64,000 nt of DNA from CAZNSX01 sp964575845 (GTDB taxonomy: Bacteria > UBA8248 > CAZNSX01), in assembly GCA_964575845.1 (NCBI GenBank), contig CAZNSX010000001.1, forward strand, positions 372,001-436,000. The letters are read 5' to 3'. A model generated the notes under the pieces. It saw only the letters and a list, made by a program, of their open reading frames with translations. It made no database searches and had not been told where the DNA came from. Positions 42,474 through 51,853 of the stretch are shown one piece after another. Each line of letters opens with the position of its first letter. The first letter of the stretch is position 1. The position numbers were made by a program, and so were the translations under genes.

Positions 42474-44412
42474 GGACGCCCTCCTTGAAAAGATTGGGAA
42501 ACCGCGCCTTAAGGGAAGGAAAAAGCTCTAGCTCGGTGTGGGGGAGAAAGAGGGCCGAGAGGTAGCGGTCCATATAGGAAGGGTCGGCGCTCAGCTCCAC
42601 GTAGGTCATGCGCCGGGCTATTTCCTCGGCCCTGGTCCTGAAGTCCTTGGAGAGGAGTGCAAGCTGAGCCCCGATGAGGGAACTGTTTCCCACAGCGTGA
42701 AACCTCTCGCGGGGAAGGTCGGGCAGAAGGCCTATGGTGACGGCGCTCTCGACGTTTATGAAGGAGCCGAACTCACCGGCAATGACTATTTTTTCAAGCT
42801 CCTCAAGAGGGAGACCCACCGTCTGGGTGAGGGAGCTTATCCCCGCATAGATGGCCGCCTTCGTTCTCAAGAGGTTATCGAGGTCCACCTCCGTGAGCGC
42901 GATATCCTGGCCCGTGGCCGTTTGCTCCGCCCACGCGAGAACGTACTCCGCTCCCCTTTCACCATGGCGGACCCTGGGGTTTCCCCCCTGAGGGATGAGC
43001 TTTCCCGCACGGTCAAGTGCCCCCGCTCTGAAGAGCTCAGAGAAGAGGTCTATGAGGCCCGAGCCGCAGAGCCCGCGTGGGGGGCCGCCTCCAATGACCG
43101 AAACGCGTGGCTCCAGGCCTCCGGGCTCGATGCTCACGCTTTCTATGGCTCCATCCGTAGCGCGCATGCCCGAGCGCACTCCAGCCCCCTCAAAGGCCGG
43201 CCCCGCGGAGCAGGCGCAGGCCATCATCCACCCCCTGTTGCCGATGACGATCTCACCGTTGGTGCCGATATCAATGTAAAGGGTGAGACCATCCGAGCGG
43301 TCGATGCTACAGCCGAGCACCCCCGCCGTTATGTCTCCACCCACAAAGCTCCCCACGCCGGGGAGCACGTAGATGGGGGCATGGGGGGCGACGTCTAGGC
43401 CCACCTCCTCGGCCCTCAGCACGGGGAAGAAGTTAAGGGTGGGGATGTAGGGCTCCTCTCGGATATATCTTGGGTCAAGGCCGAGGAGGAGGTGGAGCAT
43501 CGCGGGGTTCCCCGCAAGCGAAAGACTATTTATCTCGTGGGGCTCTATGGCGTTTCGCCTTGAAACCTGGGCCGCGAGGCGGTTCACCTCATCGAGGACA
43601 GCCCCCCTTATGGTCTCAAGACCGCCGGGCCGGGAGGCATAGACGATTCTGCTTATCACATCCTCTCCGAAGCGGAGCTGGGGGTTATAGTCGCTCTCCT
43701 CATCGATTATCCGGCCGTCATAGAGGTTGAGGAGGGTGAGGGAGAGAGTAGTCGTTCCCACATCCAGGGCGAGCCCATACTGGCGGTATGCCCTGTCCCC
43801 GGCTTCAATCTCCACGACCTCAAGGGTCTCTCCCAGCTCGGCAAGGGTGAGGGTCACCTTTCCCCCCTGCTCCCTTAAGAGCCGCCCCAGCTTCTGCAAC
43901 GTGCCCAGCCGGTATCTCGGAGCCTTTCCCGAGCCCCAGAGGGGAAAAAGGGCCCTTTCAACGCGCTCCAGGTCGCTGAAGTTCTCCTCCAGAGAAGGGG
44001 GCCTCACCTCCAGGACAACTTTCCGAGTGAAGGGCTCGACCTCCCAGCGCTCCACTGCCGCCTCCTTCTTTCGGACGCGCCGTCCTCTGGGCCCCTTCCG
44101 CTCGAGGCGGCTCTCACGCGGGATCTCCACCACAAGGTCCGAGAGGGGCGCCGAGTTGCAGGCGAGACACCAGCCGCCCTTGAGTTCCCCCTCGCTCAGA
44201 TGGGCTGATGTGGCCCTCTGGACTCTGCCCGAGATGACCCTGACCTTGCAGCGGCCACAGGTGCCCTCTCCCCCGCAGGGGGTCAGAAGCTCAAGGCCCA
44301 TCTCCCGGATCACCTCCAAGAGACTATACCCCTCAGAGGCTCGGGCGCTGAGCCTGCGGGGAAAGTCCCTTCCGCGGTCCTCCAGGACAAATTCGATAGT
44401 GTAACTCGCCAT
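42463..44412 (-). CDS. RACo-type reductive activase of the corrinoid/iron-sulfur protein
   Basis: The 649-residue protein has an N-terminal [2Fe-2S] ferredoxin domain (Cys46, Cys52, Cys55, Cys82 around CGGEGTCGRC and WCLAC). A middle linker is followed by an ASKHA-type ATPase domain (DVGTTTLSLTLL phosphate 1; DIGTNGEIVIG phosphate 2; NCGSGLIDLF-like ... RGLCGSGLIDLFSEL). This matches RACo/AcsV, which uses ATP to reduce inactive Co(II) corrinoid to Co(I). Position next to acsC, with 9 bases between, supports that role for CFeSP or for the other corrinoid protein of the operon. Confidence 0.9.
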   Translation of the reverse strand: MASYTIEFVLEDRGRDFPRRLSARASEGYSLLEVIREMGLELLTPCGGEGTCGRCKVRVISGRVQRATSAHLSEGELKGGWCLACNSAPLSDLVVEIPRESRLERKGPRGRRVRKKEAAVERWEVEPFTRKVVLEVRPPSLEENFSDLERVERALFPLWGSGKAPRYRLGTLQKLGRLLREQGGKVTLTLAELGETLEVVEIEAGDRAYRQYGLALDVGTTTLSLTLLNLYDGRIIDEESDYNPQLRFGEDVISRIVYASRPGGLETIRGAVLDEVNRLAAQVSRRNAIEPHEINSLSLAGNPAMLHLLLGLDPRYIREEPYIPTLNFFPVLRAEEVGLDVAPHAPIYVLPGVGSFVGGDITAGVLGCSIDRSDGLTLYIDIGTNGEIVIGNRGWMMACACSAGPAFEGAGVRSGMRATDGAIESVSIEPGGLEPRVSVIGGGPPRGLCGSGLIDLFSELFRAGALDRAGKLIPQGGNPRVRHGERGAEYVLAWAEQTATGQDIALTEVDLDNLLRTKAAIYAGISSLTQTVGLPLEELEKIVIAGEFGSFINVESAVTIGLLPDLPRERFHAVGNSSLIGAQLALLSKDFRTRAEEIARRMTYVELSADPSYMDRYLSALFLPHTELELFPSLKARFPNLFKEGVHVS

Positions 44413-44421
44413 ATCCCTCTC

Positions 44422-45771
44422 TCAGGTCTTGTCCCAGACCTGCTTAAAATAGGAAGGGAGGTCGGAGGCCTCTTTGGGGCCAACGAGCACCCGCCAGCCA
44501 GGGAGGTTGTCCTCCAGCTCTCCGCTTATCACCGCCACGTAACCTGGAATAATAACTTTCCGGTGGCTCACCTTCCCATCCAGCCCGCTCTCCTTCAGGA
44601 AGGCTCCGACCTTCTCGCCGGTGAATTTTCCGGCGGCCCAGCCCGTGAGCACACTCATCCCTTCGGAATCAGTGAGGACCACGTGGGCGCCGCGGCCGGC
44701 GCTCTCTATCTCGGCTGCAACGGTGTAGTAGGTGAGGGAGAAGTTTGTGGTGACCACCGCGGGGGAGCTCTCGCTGGGCTCTCCGACAGAATATATGCCG
44801 GGCGTCATCTGGAGGGGCTTCTGGGGGTCGGTGTAGATGTTCTGCCTCAAGGTGAAAAGAGGAGCCAGCTCCCAAGGCCTGAAATCATCCAGCACCAGGA
44901 CCGCGCCATACTTGCATATGCCCAGGATGGCCCAGAAGGCCCCCTCCATGGGCTCCACTCCCTCATCGCGGTAGAGGAGCACGGGGTAGCCCAGGGGTTT
45001 GAAAGCATTCTCGATGGCCGCACGGCGGATGTGAGTGAGGTCTCTCAAGGCCTGGGCCGGGCCCTTGAGCCCGGGCGCCAGAACCAGGTCTTCCACCCCG
45101 GCCCCCTTGAGCTTCTCCGCAAGTGAGGCAAGGGCCTCTGGCCCCCCTCTTGCTCTCAGGGCGAGCGGGACCTTGAACTCCTTCGCCAGAGCGGCCATTT
45201 CCTCCCAGTTCTCCTCGGTGGCACCGAAGACAAGGGGCCTCCTTTCGGCCGATGCCTTGAGTGCAGGCTCAAGGGGAGCGCGCTCGGGGCAGATGAGGAG
45301 AAATGAAAGGGATGAAAGAGTAGAGACTTCCTCCATCCGGCGGGAAAAGAGCTCTCTATCGCCCGAGTACTTGATGCAGATGAGTTCGGGCCGCATGGTC
45401 TCACCCACCCGCTCAAAGCGCATCGCTTCTATGGCCTTCACCTTTGCCTGAAACTCTCCATCCGGCAGGTCGATATCCACCGCGATGGCAAAGCCCGGAG
45501 GATGGCGGAAGGTCTTATCGTGGCGGAAGAGCTCGGTCTCATCGCCCACCTGGACCCTTGTCTCACCGCTTCCAATTTCCACGAGGCGAATGGGAGGGGT
45601 GAACTCCTCGCCGATGGCGGCTTTGGCCTCCTCAGAGGCCGTGGGGCACTGGTCTATGGAGGCCTTCTTGCTCGCCAGCCGCATGGCGAATGCAAGGCAG
45701 GTGGGAAAGCCGCAGTCGCCGCAGTTTGTGTTGGGGAGAAGTTTCAGGATCTGAATTCCGGTAAGGGCCAT
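44422..45771 (-). CDS. acsC: Corrinoid/iron-sulfur protein large subunit
   Basis: AcsC (gamma subunit of CODH/ACS) carries the [4Fe-4S] cluster and, together with AcsD, the cobamide that delivers the methyl group to acetyl-CoA synthase. The N-terminal cluster motif is NTNCGDCGFPTC plus a later Cys (Cys17, Cys20, Cys25, Cys42). The TIM-barrel middle and C-terminal corrinoid-binding region (SVLTGWAAGKFTGEKV, TDSEGMS) match the family. At 449 residues it is full length. It is 20 bases after acsD in the order acsB-DUF166-acsD-acsC. Confidence 0.95.
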   Translation of the reverse strand: MALTGIQILKLLPNTNCGDCGFPTCLAFAMRLASKKASIDQCPTASEEAKAAIGEEFTPPIRLVEIGSGETRVQVGDETELFRHDKTFRHPPGFAIAVDIDLPDGEFQAKVKAIEAMRFERVGETMRPELICIKYSGDRELFSRRMEEVSTLSSLSFLLICPERAPLEPALKASAERRPLVFGATEENWEEMAALAKEFKVPLALRARGGPEALASLAEKLKGAGVEDLVLAPGLKGPAQALRDLTHIRRAAIENAFKPLGYPVLLYRDEGVEPMEGAFWAILGICKYGAVLVLDDFRPWELAPLFTLRQNIYTDPQKPLQMTPGIYSVGEPSESSPAVVTTNFSLTYYTVAAEIESAGRGAHVVLTDSEGMSVLTGWAAGKFTGEKVGAFLKESGLDGKVSHRKVIIPGYVAVISGELEDNLPGWRVLVGPKEASDLPSYFKQVWDKT

Positions 45772-45791
45772 TGGGTTATATCCTCTTCCGC

Positions 45792-46751
45792 TCAGGCGGC
45801 CTCAGCCCGCATGAGCTCCTCGATGGTCTTGCGAAGGGTTGCTACGCTCTTGGGGTGACGGAGCACCAGGATGTCGGCGCCGGAGAGAAGGAGGCTCGTG
45901 GCGGTAGCCACCTCCCAGAGGACCCCCTGGGCTTCGCCCTCCTCGCCCGCGGCCTTGGCCTCCTTCACCTTCCAGCTCTCTCCTCCCACATTGCAGAGCA
46001 TGGGCATCTGGAGCATCTCATCACCCGTGAGCGCCCTGAGCCTTATCCTTTCCATCACAGAATACGTGTACTCAAGCCCGTAGCCGAGGGCCCCGGTCAT
46101 GGGGTCGATCACGATGCGCTCGGGTGGGAACGACATCTGAGTGAGGAGGATATTGAGTTGCTTGGCCATGTTGATATCTATCGGGGTCATGGCAACCAGG
46201 CTATGGCCGTAGGCCATGCAGGTGGCCACGAGGGATTTATAATTTTCCGTCTCGGCCATTACCATGAGGGCCCCTTCGCCCTCGGCAGCCTCGCCGCAGA
46301 GGTTAAGCACTTCATTATCCCGCTCAAAGGAGGCCCCTGGGGCCGCGATGGCAAGCGGAAGGGAGGTGGCCTTGAGCACCGCCTTCACCGTCTCGGCAGC
46401 CTCCTGGGCGCTCCTTCCCCCTTTCTCGGGATGGGTGCTATCGAGCTTGAGGAAGATGAGGTCAACCTCAACCACATTCTCCGCCCAAGTGGCCCAAGCC
46501 CCGGGGTCTCCTATGACCTCGGGAAGTGCCCCCCTCAGGTTCTCCGTCCAGTCCTCCGGGTAGCGGTCCGAGACCTCAAGCGCGAGGGCCGGCGGGAGAG
46601 GGATCTCCCCCTCAAAATGATGGAAGGGGAGGGCATTCTGGCCGCCAACTGTGAGGGTTCTTCCCCGGGTTCCTCCCTCCTCTTGGGTCGCGCCGATCTT
46701 GACCTTACGAATCTTGCCCTTCCATTCCTTCTTTGGCGGTGTGAAGGTCAA
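45792..46751 (-). CDS. acsD: Corrinoid/iron-sulfur protein small subunit
   Basis: AcsD (delta subunit) forms a heterodimer with AcsC. The TIM-barrel sequence shows LIFLKLDSTHPEKGGRS, MVMAETENYKS, MTPIDINMAKQLNILLT and VIDPMTGALGYGLEYTYSVMERIRL, all characteristic. I place the start at the TTG at 46751 (MTFTPPKKEWKGKIRKV), which has AGGAGG exactly 8 bases upstream; the frame is open further upstream but there it only shadows the preceding gene. It overlaps the DUF166 gene by 47 bases. At about 319 residues it is full length. Confidence 0.94.
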   Translation of the reverse strand: MTFTPPKKEWKGKIRKVKIGATQEEGGTRGRTLTVGGQNALPFHHFEGEIPLPPALALEVSDRYPEDWTENLRGALPEVIGDPGAWATWAENVVEVDLIFLKLDSTHPEKGGRSAQEAAETVKAVLKATSLPLAIAAPGASFERDNEVLNLCGEAAEGEGALMVMAETENYKSLVATCMAYGHSLVAMTPIDINMAKQLNILLTQMSFPPERIVIDPMTGALGYGLEYTYSVMERIRLRALTGDEMLQMPMLCNVGGESWKVKEAKAAGEEGEAQGVLWEVATATSLLLSGADILVLRHPKSVATLRKTIEELMRAEAA

Positions 46752-47628
46752 AATCTTCACCTCCTGAATTTTTCCCCTTGCTCTCCGCCTTGCCGGCCGC
46801 GGAGAGCTCAAGTGCTCTCGCCGCAGAGAAGAGCGCCGCCGCTTCCTGCACGGCCTCATAATGGATGTGGCCTCCCAGGTGGAGGATGGTATCACCGAGC
46901 TCGAAGTCCATCTTCATGCTGGCCGTGCAGGGAAAGCTGTGCCAGTATTTAGCGGCTATTTCCCTGAGGCGCTCCCGGTCCCTCACATCGGCTCCCTCGA
47001 GGTGCTTGGCCAGGTAATAGGTGGCCCCGCACGGCGCGCCCCTAAGCACCCTGGCGCTCACTATCCGCTCGCCCGAGAGCTCAAGCTCTAGCTTGGGCCT
47101 TCCCATACGGAACTCCCTCAGGAACTCATCTATGGCCTCTCCCTCTCCTTCGGCGAGGGAGCAGAAGGGCTTGGGAAACGCGACCTCAAGACCAAGCCGT
47201 CCACATCGCTCCCGCACCTGGTTGCGGGCACCCTCGCTGAGCCACTCGGGGTCTTCCCGGGGAACCAGGATTGCCCTAGTCCCTGCCGCTTTGGCGAGGG
47301 GAGGCAGAGCCAGCAGGATGTCCTCGTGTATCCCAACGGCGAGGGTCAGCTCGTGCTCGGGGAGCTCTTCGGGGAGATGCCCCTCGGGCCTCTCCAGGTA
47401 GAAGAGAAGCTCCGCCGGAACCCTCACGACCCCGGCGATGGAGCCAGAGAAATCAAGGTCATAGGCGAGGCGGCAGTCAACACATGTGTCGCCGCAGCCA
47501 GTGCAGAGGCCCCGCTCATCCCTCAGGTTCATGAGCAGGCGCCGGGCATAATGGTCATCGTAAGTAACGGTATAGGGCTTTTTCTCCCGGTGGTCCCCCT
47601 TCTCGCTGCAGATGATGAGAAGCCTCAT
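46705..47628 (-). CDS. DUF166-family protein inside the acs operon
   Basis: The protein starts at MRLLIICSEKG (ATG at 47628, GAGG upstream), about 307 residues. It has several Cys clusters (LCTGCGDTCVDC, FCSLAEG, GAPCGATYYLAKHL, SFPCTASMKMD) that suggest an iron-sulfur or metal site. This pattern fits DUF166/COG1810, a family mostly known from methanogens and anaerobic bacteria and sometimes mislabelled thymidylate synthase. It lies between acsB and acsD, with an 8-base gap to the former and a 47-base overlap with the latter, which suggests a role in CODH/ACS assembly or metal/corrinoid handling. Family call is moderate; function is unknown. Confidence 0.75.
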   Translation of the reverse strand: MRLLIICSEKGDHREKKPYTVTYDDHYARRLLMNLRDERGLCTGCGDTCVDCRLAYDLDFSGSIAGVVRVPAELLFYLERPEGHLPEELPEHELTLAVGIHEDILLALPPLAKAAGTRAILVPREDPEWLSEGARNQVRERCGRLGLEVAFPKPFCSLAEGEGEAIDEFLREFRMGRPKLELELSGERIVSARVLRGAPCGATYYLAKHLEGADVRDRERLREIAAKYWHSFPCTASMKMDFELGDTILHLGGHIHYEAVQEAAALFSAARALELSAAGKAESKGKNSGGEDFDLHTAKEGMEGQDS

Positions 47629-47636
47629 CGAGCCCT

Positions 47637-49814
47637 CTATATCAGCTCCGGCATGGAGAGGGCGGGGTGCTTCCTCTCGGCGAGCCACTCCGCCAGTTCC
47701 GCAAGGTCCGTCGTCACGGTCTCATCGGCTATCTTATCGAGGAAGCCCTCGAGGCCGAGCGCCTCGGCCCGGGCCTCTATCATCTCCGAGAGCTGCTCCT
47801 TCAGGTGTCGGTTCATCCAGACGACCCGCCCGAGGCCCCCTTCGGCCGAGATGAACTTCCGGCTCCCCACATAGTATTTGCCTATGCCCATGAAGCCCGG
47901 CGTCTGAAGCCCACCCCCAACCGTGTCGGCCAGGGTTGAGAAGGTCATGCCCGCTGGGGTCATCTCGAGATAGTCCCTCTCGACCACCATGACGCCGTTC
48001 GTTCCCGGGAGCACCGCCATGATGCACTCAAAGCAGCCGCATGAGGTCATGGGGTTCTCCATCATGGAATACATGCAGATCATTTCCGTGGTCTGGTTTG
48101 ATTCGCGGTAGAGAAATTCGTTCACACCCGTCCACACCCCTTTGTCCGGGTCCAGGCACTCGCCCTTCTTCACGGGCTGGTTGGGCCCGGTGGGGTCTAT
48201 TTCGTGGGCGGCCTTGCCGTCGAGCCAGTTGTAGGCGCCGCAGAGGCCAAGCCGCTCTGGGGTGATGATGCAGACGTGGTTCGGGGCGAACGACTGGCAG
48301 AGGAGGCAGGAGTAAAAGACATCCACCCTATCATCGGTGAGCTCACCTATGCGGCGGTCCCTCTGGTGGTAGACCTCCCGGGCCCGCTCCATGAGCTCCA
48401 GAACCTTTTCCGCCTCGGTATGAATCGTAACCTGGACCTTGTCCACGATGGACGGGTAGTCGTTGATGAAGCGCGCGTGGATTATCTCGCCCAGGTGCTC
48501 CGCGCGGAAGCCCGCCTCGAAGGCCCCCTTGCTTATGCGGAGCCAGTTGATATCCCGCTGGCCGTTGTGCCATACCCCCATGGCCCCGTTTGTCAGGCGG
48601 TGGATCTGGCGCTCGAGTATGGGCTCGAAATCCTCCTGCATCTTGCGGCCGAACACCTCAACCCAGATCCCGATCGGAAGGCTCGTACCTTCGGGAACCT
48701 CGTCCACGTTGGGGCCGATGACCGTTATCTTCCCGTCCTCGACCTCTTCAGAGTCTCGCATGGTCACGAACTCAAAGCCCGGAGCCTTGGGCCCCCCGAA
48801 CTCAACCCTCATCTCGCCCTTGCGTATGCGCTCCCCTTCGAACGCCGGCCCGTAGTGGACGGGGATCGGCACCTCGGCCACCTTGGTCTTGACCCCCCTC
48901 ACTTCGATGCAGCGGGGGACGATCTTCGTGTGGTCGAGCTCCCTCACCACATGCTCGTAAGTGCAGATGCCAGTGGGCAGAATCTCCGGAATCGGGGTAT
49001 CGCAGACCGCCGGAAAGCCGAAGCTTATGGCGCCCGCGGCCGTGGCATACTTGAGGTCATCGACCTCGCCGAGCCCCAGGACAAAGGCGAAGACGCGGTT
49101 CTTGCAGTAGAGGAGAATATCCCGGTAGTCGCCCCCTTTAAGTCCGCCGAAGGTGAGGGCCGCGCGGGCCGCCCAGTTGAGGGCATAGATGGCCGAGATG
49201 GTGTCCCTTCCCAGGGGCACGAGCCGTGTCTCCCAGCCCATCTTGACCCCTTCCTCGAGGAGCTGGTCCGTGGCCGTGCGTCCGTTCACGCTTCCCACGA
49301 GGTAGATGAGGATGTTCTGTCGCTGGAGCTCCCGTGCGACATGCACCGCCGTCTCGTTATCTGGCGCCGCACCCACAACCACGGCAAACCCCGGCATGGT
49401 CCCGTCCACAAGCTGCACCCCCAGGGTTCTCAGGATGGTGTCCGTGATGAAGCCGTTGCAGCCGGGCTCTGGCTGGCCTCCCCGAAGATAGCGGAGGGCC
49501 TCGATAGATTCCTCGGCAAGCAGCGTGGCTATCCCCGCATCCAGGGTGTCCCCAAGGTAGGGAAGCCAGAGGGAATCAGGGGGCACCCCGGGAAGGAGCT
49601 CTCGGGCGTGGGCTAGGATAGGTCCCAGAGCCCCCAAACTCTCCACCCTCTCTCCCGTCAGGCTGAAGATGAAGGGAAGGCTGTAGGCGGTTCCGGGAAA
49701 GGCCAGAGGGGCGTTCTCCCCGTGTTCAGAAACCGCCAGCTCGAGTGCCTCTTCGGCCTCCCTTACAATCCCATGAGCCCCGCGAATTGCGGCCTGGGCT
49801 ATCTCCCTTGACAC
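47637..49814 (-). CDS. acsB: Acetyl-CoA synthase (CO-methylating), beta subunit
   Basis: AcsB condenses CO, the CFeSP-bound methyl group and CoA into acetyl-CoA. The 725-residue sequence is the full bacterial type with three domains: N-terminal CO-channel domain, central CoA-binding domain (GAMGVWHNGQRDINWLRISK region) and C-terminal A-cluster domain. The A-cluster ligands are seen in SCLLCQSFAPNHVC, GLCGAYNW and CGCFEC, which bind the [4Fe-4S] cluster and the Ni-Ni pair. The GTG start has GGAGAGG upstream. It lies 14 bases after acsA. Confidence 0.96.
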   Translation of the reverse strand: MSREIAQAAIRGAHGIVREAEEALELAVSEHGENAPLAFPGTAYSLPFIFSLTGERVESLGALGPILAHARELLPGVPPDSLWLPYLGDTLDAGIATLLAEESIEALRYLRGGQPEPGCNGFITDTILRTLGVQLVDGTMPGFAVVVGAAPDNETAVHVARELQRQNILIYLVGSVNGRTATDQLLEEGVKMGWETRLVPLGRDTISAIYALNWAARAALTFGGLKGGDYRDILLYCKNRVFAFVLGLGEVDDLKYATAAGAISFGFPAVCDTPIPEILPTGICTYEHVVRELDHTKIVPRCIEVRGVKTKVAEVPIPVHYGPAFEGERIRKGEMRVEFGGPKAPGFEFVTMRDSEEVEDGKITVIGPNVDEVPEGTSLPIGIWVEVFGRKMQEDFEPILERQIHRLTNGAMGVWHNGQRDINWLRISKGAFEAGFRAEHLGEIIHARFINDYPSIVDKVQVTIHTEAEKVLELMERAREVYHQRDRRIGELTDDRVDVFYSCLLCQSFAPNHVCIITPERLGLCGAYNWLDGKAAHEIDPTGPNQPVKKGECLDPDKGVWTGVNEFLYRESNQTTEMICMYSMMENPMTSCGCFECIMAVLPGTNGVMVVERDYLEMTPAGMTFSTLADTVGGGLQTPGFMGIGKYYVGSRKFISAEGGLGRVVWMNRHLKEQLSEMIEARAEALGLEGFLDKIADETVTTDLAELAEWLAERKHPALSMPELI

Positions 49815-49828
49815 CCGCTTCCTCTCCT

Positions 49829-51853
49829 CTATCCTACCGGAAGGCGCTCTTCCAGGCTCGGGACCTCGACCGGCTCATGGGCCTTGGCATACATGAGGTC
49901 CCTGAGCCCCAGGGCCTTCCGCTTCTTCATGATGTGCTCGATCATGAGCGCGGCCATCTCCCGGGGGTCATCGGAGAAGGCGAACCTCCCGCCGAGAAGC
50001 CCTTCCAGCTCGTCTGTCACAAAATCCACAAGTGCCTCGCTCCCCCCGATCGGCTGTCCTCCGCCGAAGACGGTAAAGACACCCGAGGCCACGAAGTAGT
50101 AGCCGATGGCGAGGGCCTTCTCGCTCACCCACTCGGGAGCGGCGCCCGCCACCGGAAGCTCGCTTATGTCCTCTCCGATTCCGCCCTCCCGCACCATCTC
50201 CGTGAGGGCCATGAGGATGCGGCTGTTGTCAACGCAGGAGCCCGCCATGAGCACGGGAGGGAGCCCTGTGGCCTCGCATATCTCCCTAAGCCCGGGCCCC
50301 GCGTGCTCAAGCGCGGCCTCAGGCTTAAGGAAGCCTGATTTCCCGCACGCGATCGCCGAGCAGCCCGTCTGGACGACCATGACGTCCCTTGAGATAAGCT
50401 CCTTCACGAGCGCGTTATGAAAACTATCGGCCTCGACCTTGAGGTTATTGCAGCCCACAACGCCCGCCACCCCGCAAAGCCGCCCCGTGATGATGCCGTC
50501 ATTAAGGGGTCGATAGCTCGAGCGATAGCGGCCGCCCATGATGTGGAAAAGGCTCTCATAGGAGAAGCCCGCAACCAGGTCAACCGCCTCATCCGGGATG
50601 TGCACCTTGGCCGGGTCTCGAAGGGGGTAGCGCACTATGGCCCTCTCGACTATCTCCCGGGCGGCGGCCCTCGGGTCGGTCATATCGAGCTCCACGTGCT
50701 TTGCCTTGGCGAAATGGGCAAGGGGCGAGGTGCTTATTACCTCCGTGTGGAAACACTCCGCTATGTCGGGCAGGCTCGACATGATGCACTGCACGTCGAC
50801 AACCATTGCCTCAACTGCTCCGGTGAGCACGGCCAGCTCCTGCTGGAGGAAATTGCCGGCCACTGGAACCCCGTAGCGCATCAGAACCTCATTTGAGGTG
50901 CAGCACATCCCCGCCAGGTTTATCCCCCGGGCCCCTGCGGCCCGTGCCTTTGCCAAAAGCTCAGGGTCGCGGGTCGCCCGGACCATGGACTCGGTGAGGA
51001 GGGGCTCGTGGCCGTGAGCCACTATGTTGATGCAGTCCTCCTTGAGCACTCCCAGGTTAACCCGGCTCCTTATGGGATGAGGGGTCCCGAGGAGGATGTC
51101 GGTGAGTTCGGTCGCGATCATGGAACCTCCCCAGCCGTCGGCTATTGCTGTGCGGAGTGCTCCCATGATGAGGCTCCTGTAGTCGTTATCAACGCCCATG
51201 TTCGTCCTGTGGAGGGAGTCCACGACCTCCCGGTCAACTCCCCGGGGCATGAGGCCAAGACGCCGCCAGATCGCAATGCGCGGCTTGGGGGCCCGGTGGG
51301 GAAAGACCATCTCCCCGCGCTGCCGGCCGAATTCTCCCGAGAGCTTTTCACCCACGAGGCCAGCTAGCTCCGCCAGGCTCTTCCCCTCGGGCTCTATCTC
51401 CAGGATGCGGGCCACATGCCTGAGCTTATGCGGGTCCGCCAGGCGGAAGCCGTCGCCCCCCCGGTGGTGATGGCCGTGGTCATGGTGCTGTGTATGGGCA
51501 TGAGGAGCCTCGGGCTCATGAGCCTCGAGGTCTCCCTTCTCGGCCAGGCGGAGGAGGGCCTCGATGAGAATCCTCCCGTGGTCGCCGTGGGCTGCGGCCC
51601 CGGCCGCGATCTTCCTCACCATGTTCCGCGCGACGACCGTGTCCATGTCGGCCCCGCATGCCCCCCGGGGATGCTTCTGCGTTAGGCGGCAAGGCCCCAG
51701 GTTGCAGAGCTGGCAGCAGAGCCCCGAGGTGCCGAAAGGACATAGCGCCCCGAGAGCCTTTCGCCGGTCCCAGGCCGTCTCTATCCCGAGCCGCTCGGCT
51801 CTGTCGAGCATCTGCCGACTGGCTCGGTCGTGAATCTTGTTCTCATTTCCCAT
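49829..51853 (-). CDS. acsA: Carbon monoxide dehydrogenase catalytic subunit with a His-rich insert
   Basis: The Ni-Fe CODH (CooS/AcsA) interconverts CO2 and CO. Iron-sulfur clusters B and D are bound by Cys38, 46, 47, 50, 55 and 66 (GLCCQLCNLGPC). C-cluster ligands are visible in AHGHEPLL (His), GMCCTSNE, VQCIMSSL, GVVGCNN, GCSAIACGK and GSCVDNSR. At 674 residues it is slightly long because residues 112-130 contain nine His among charged residues (HTQHHDHGHHH), an insert not found in well-known CODH sequences and likely to bind nickel. It overlaps cooC by 11 bases (ATGGGAAATGA). Confidence 0.95.
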   Translation of the reverse strand: MGNENKIHDRASRQMLDRAERLGIETAWDRRKALGALCPFGTSGLCCQLCNLGPCRLTQKHPRGACGADMDTVVARNMVRKIAAGAAAHGDHGRILIEALLRLAEKGDLEAHEPEAPHAHTQHHDHGHHHRGGDGFRLADPHKLRHVARILEIEPEGKSLAELAGLVGEKLSGEFGRQRGEMVFPHRAPKPRIAIWRRLGLMPRGVDREVVDSLHRTNMGVDNDYRSLIMGALRTAIADGWGGSMIATELTDILLGTPHPIRSRVNLGVLKEDCINIVAHGHEPLLTESMVRATRDPELLAKARAAGARGINLAGMCCTSNEVLMRYGVPVAGNFLQQELAVLTGAVEAMVVDVQCIMSSLPDIAECFHTEVISTSPLAHFAKAKHVELDMTDPRAAAREIVERAIVRYPLRDPAKVHIPDEAVDLVAGFSYESLFHIMGGRYRSSYRPLNDGIITGRLCGVAGVVGCNNLKVEADSFHNALVKELISRDVMVVQTGCSAIACGKSGFLKPEAALEHAGPGLREICEATGLPPVLMAGSCVDNSRILMALTEMVREGGIGEDISELPVAGAAPEWVSEKALAIGYYFVASGVFTVFGGGQPIGGSEALVDFVTDELEGLLGGRFAFSDDPREMAALMIEHIMKKRKALGLRDLMYAKAHEPVEVPSLEERLPVG

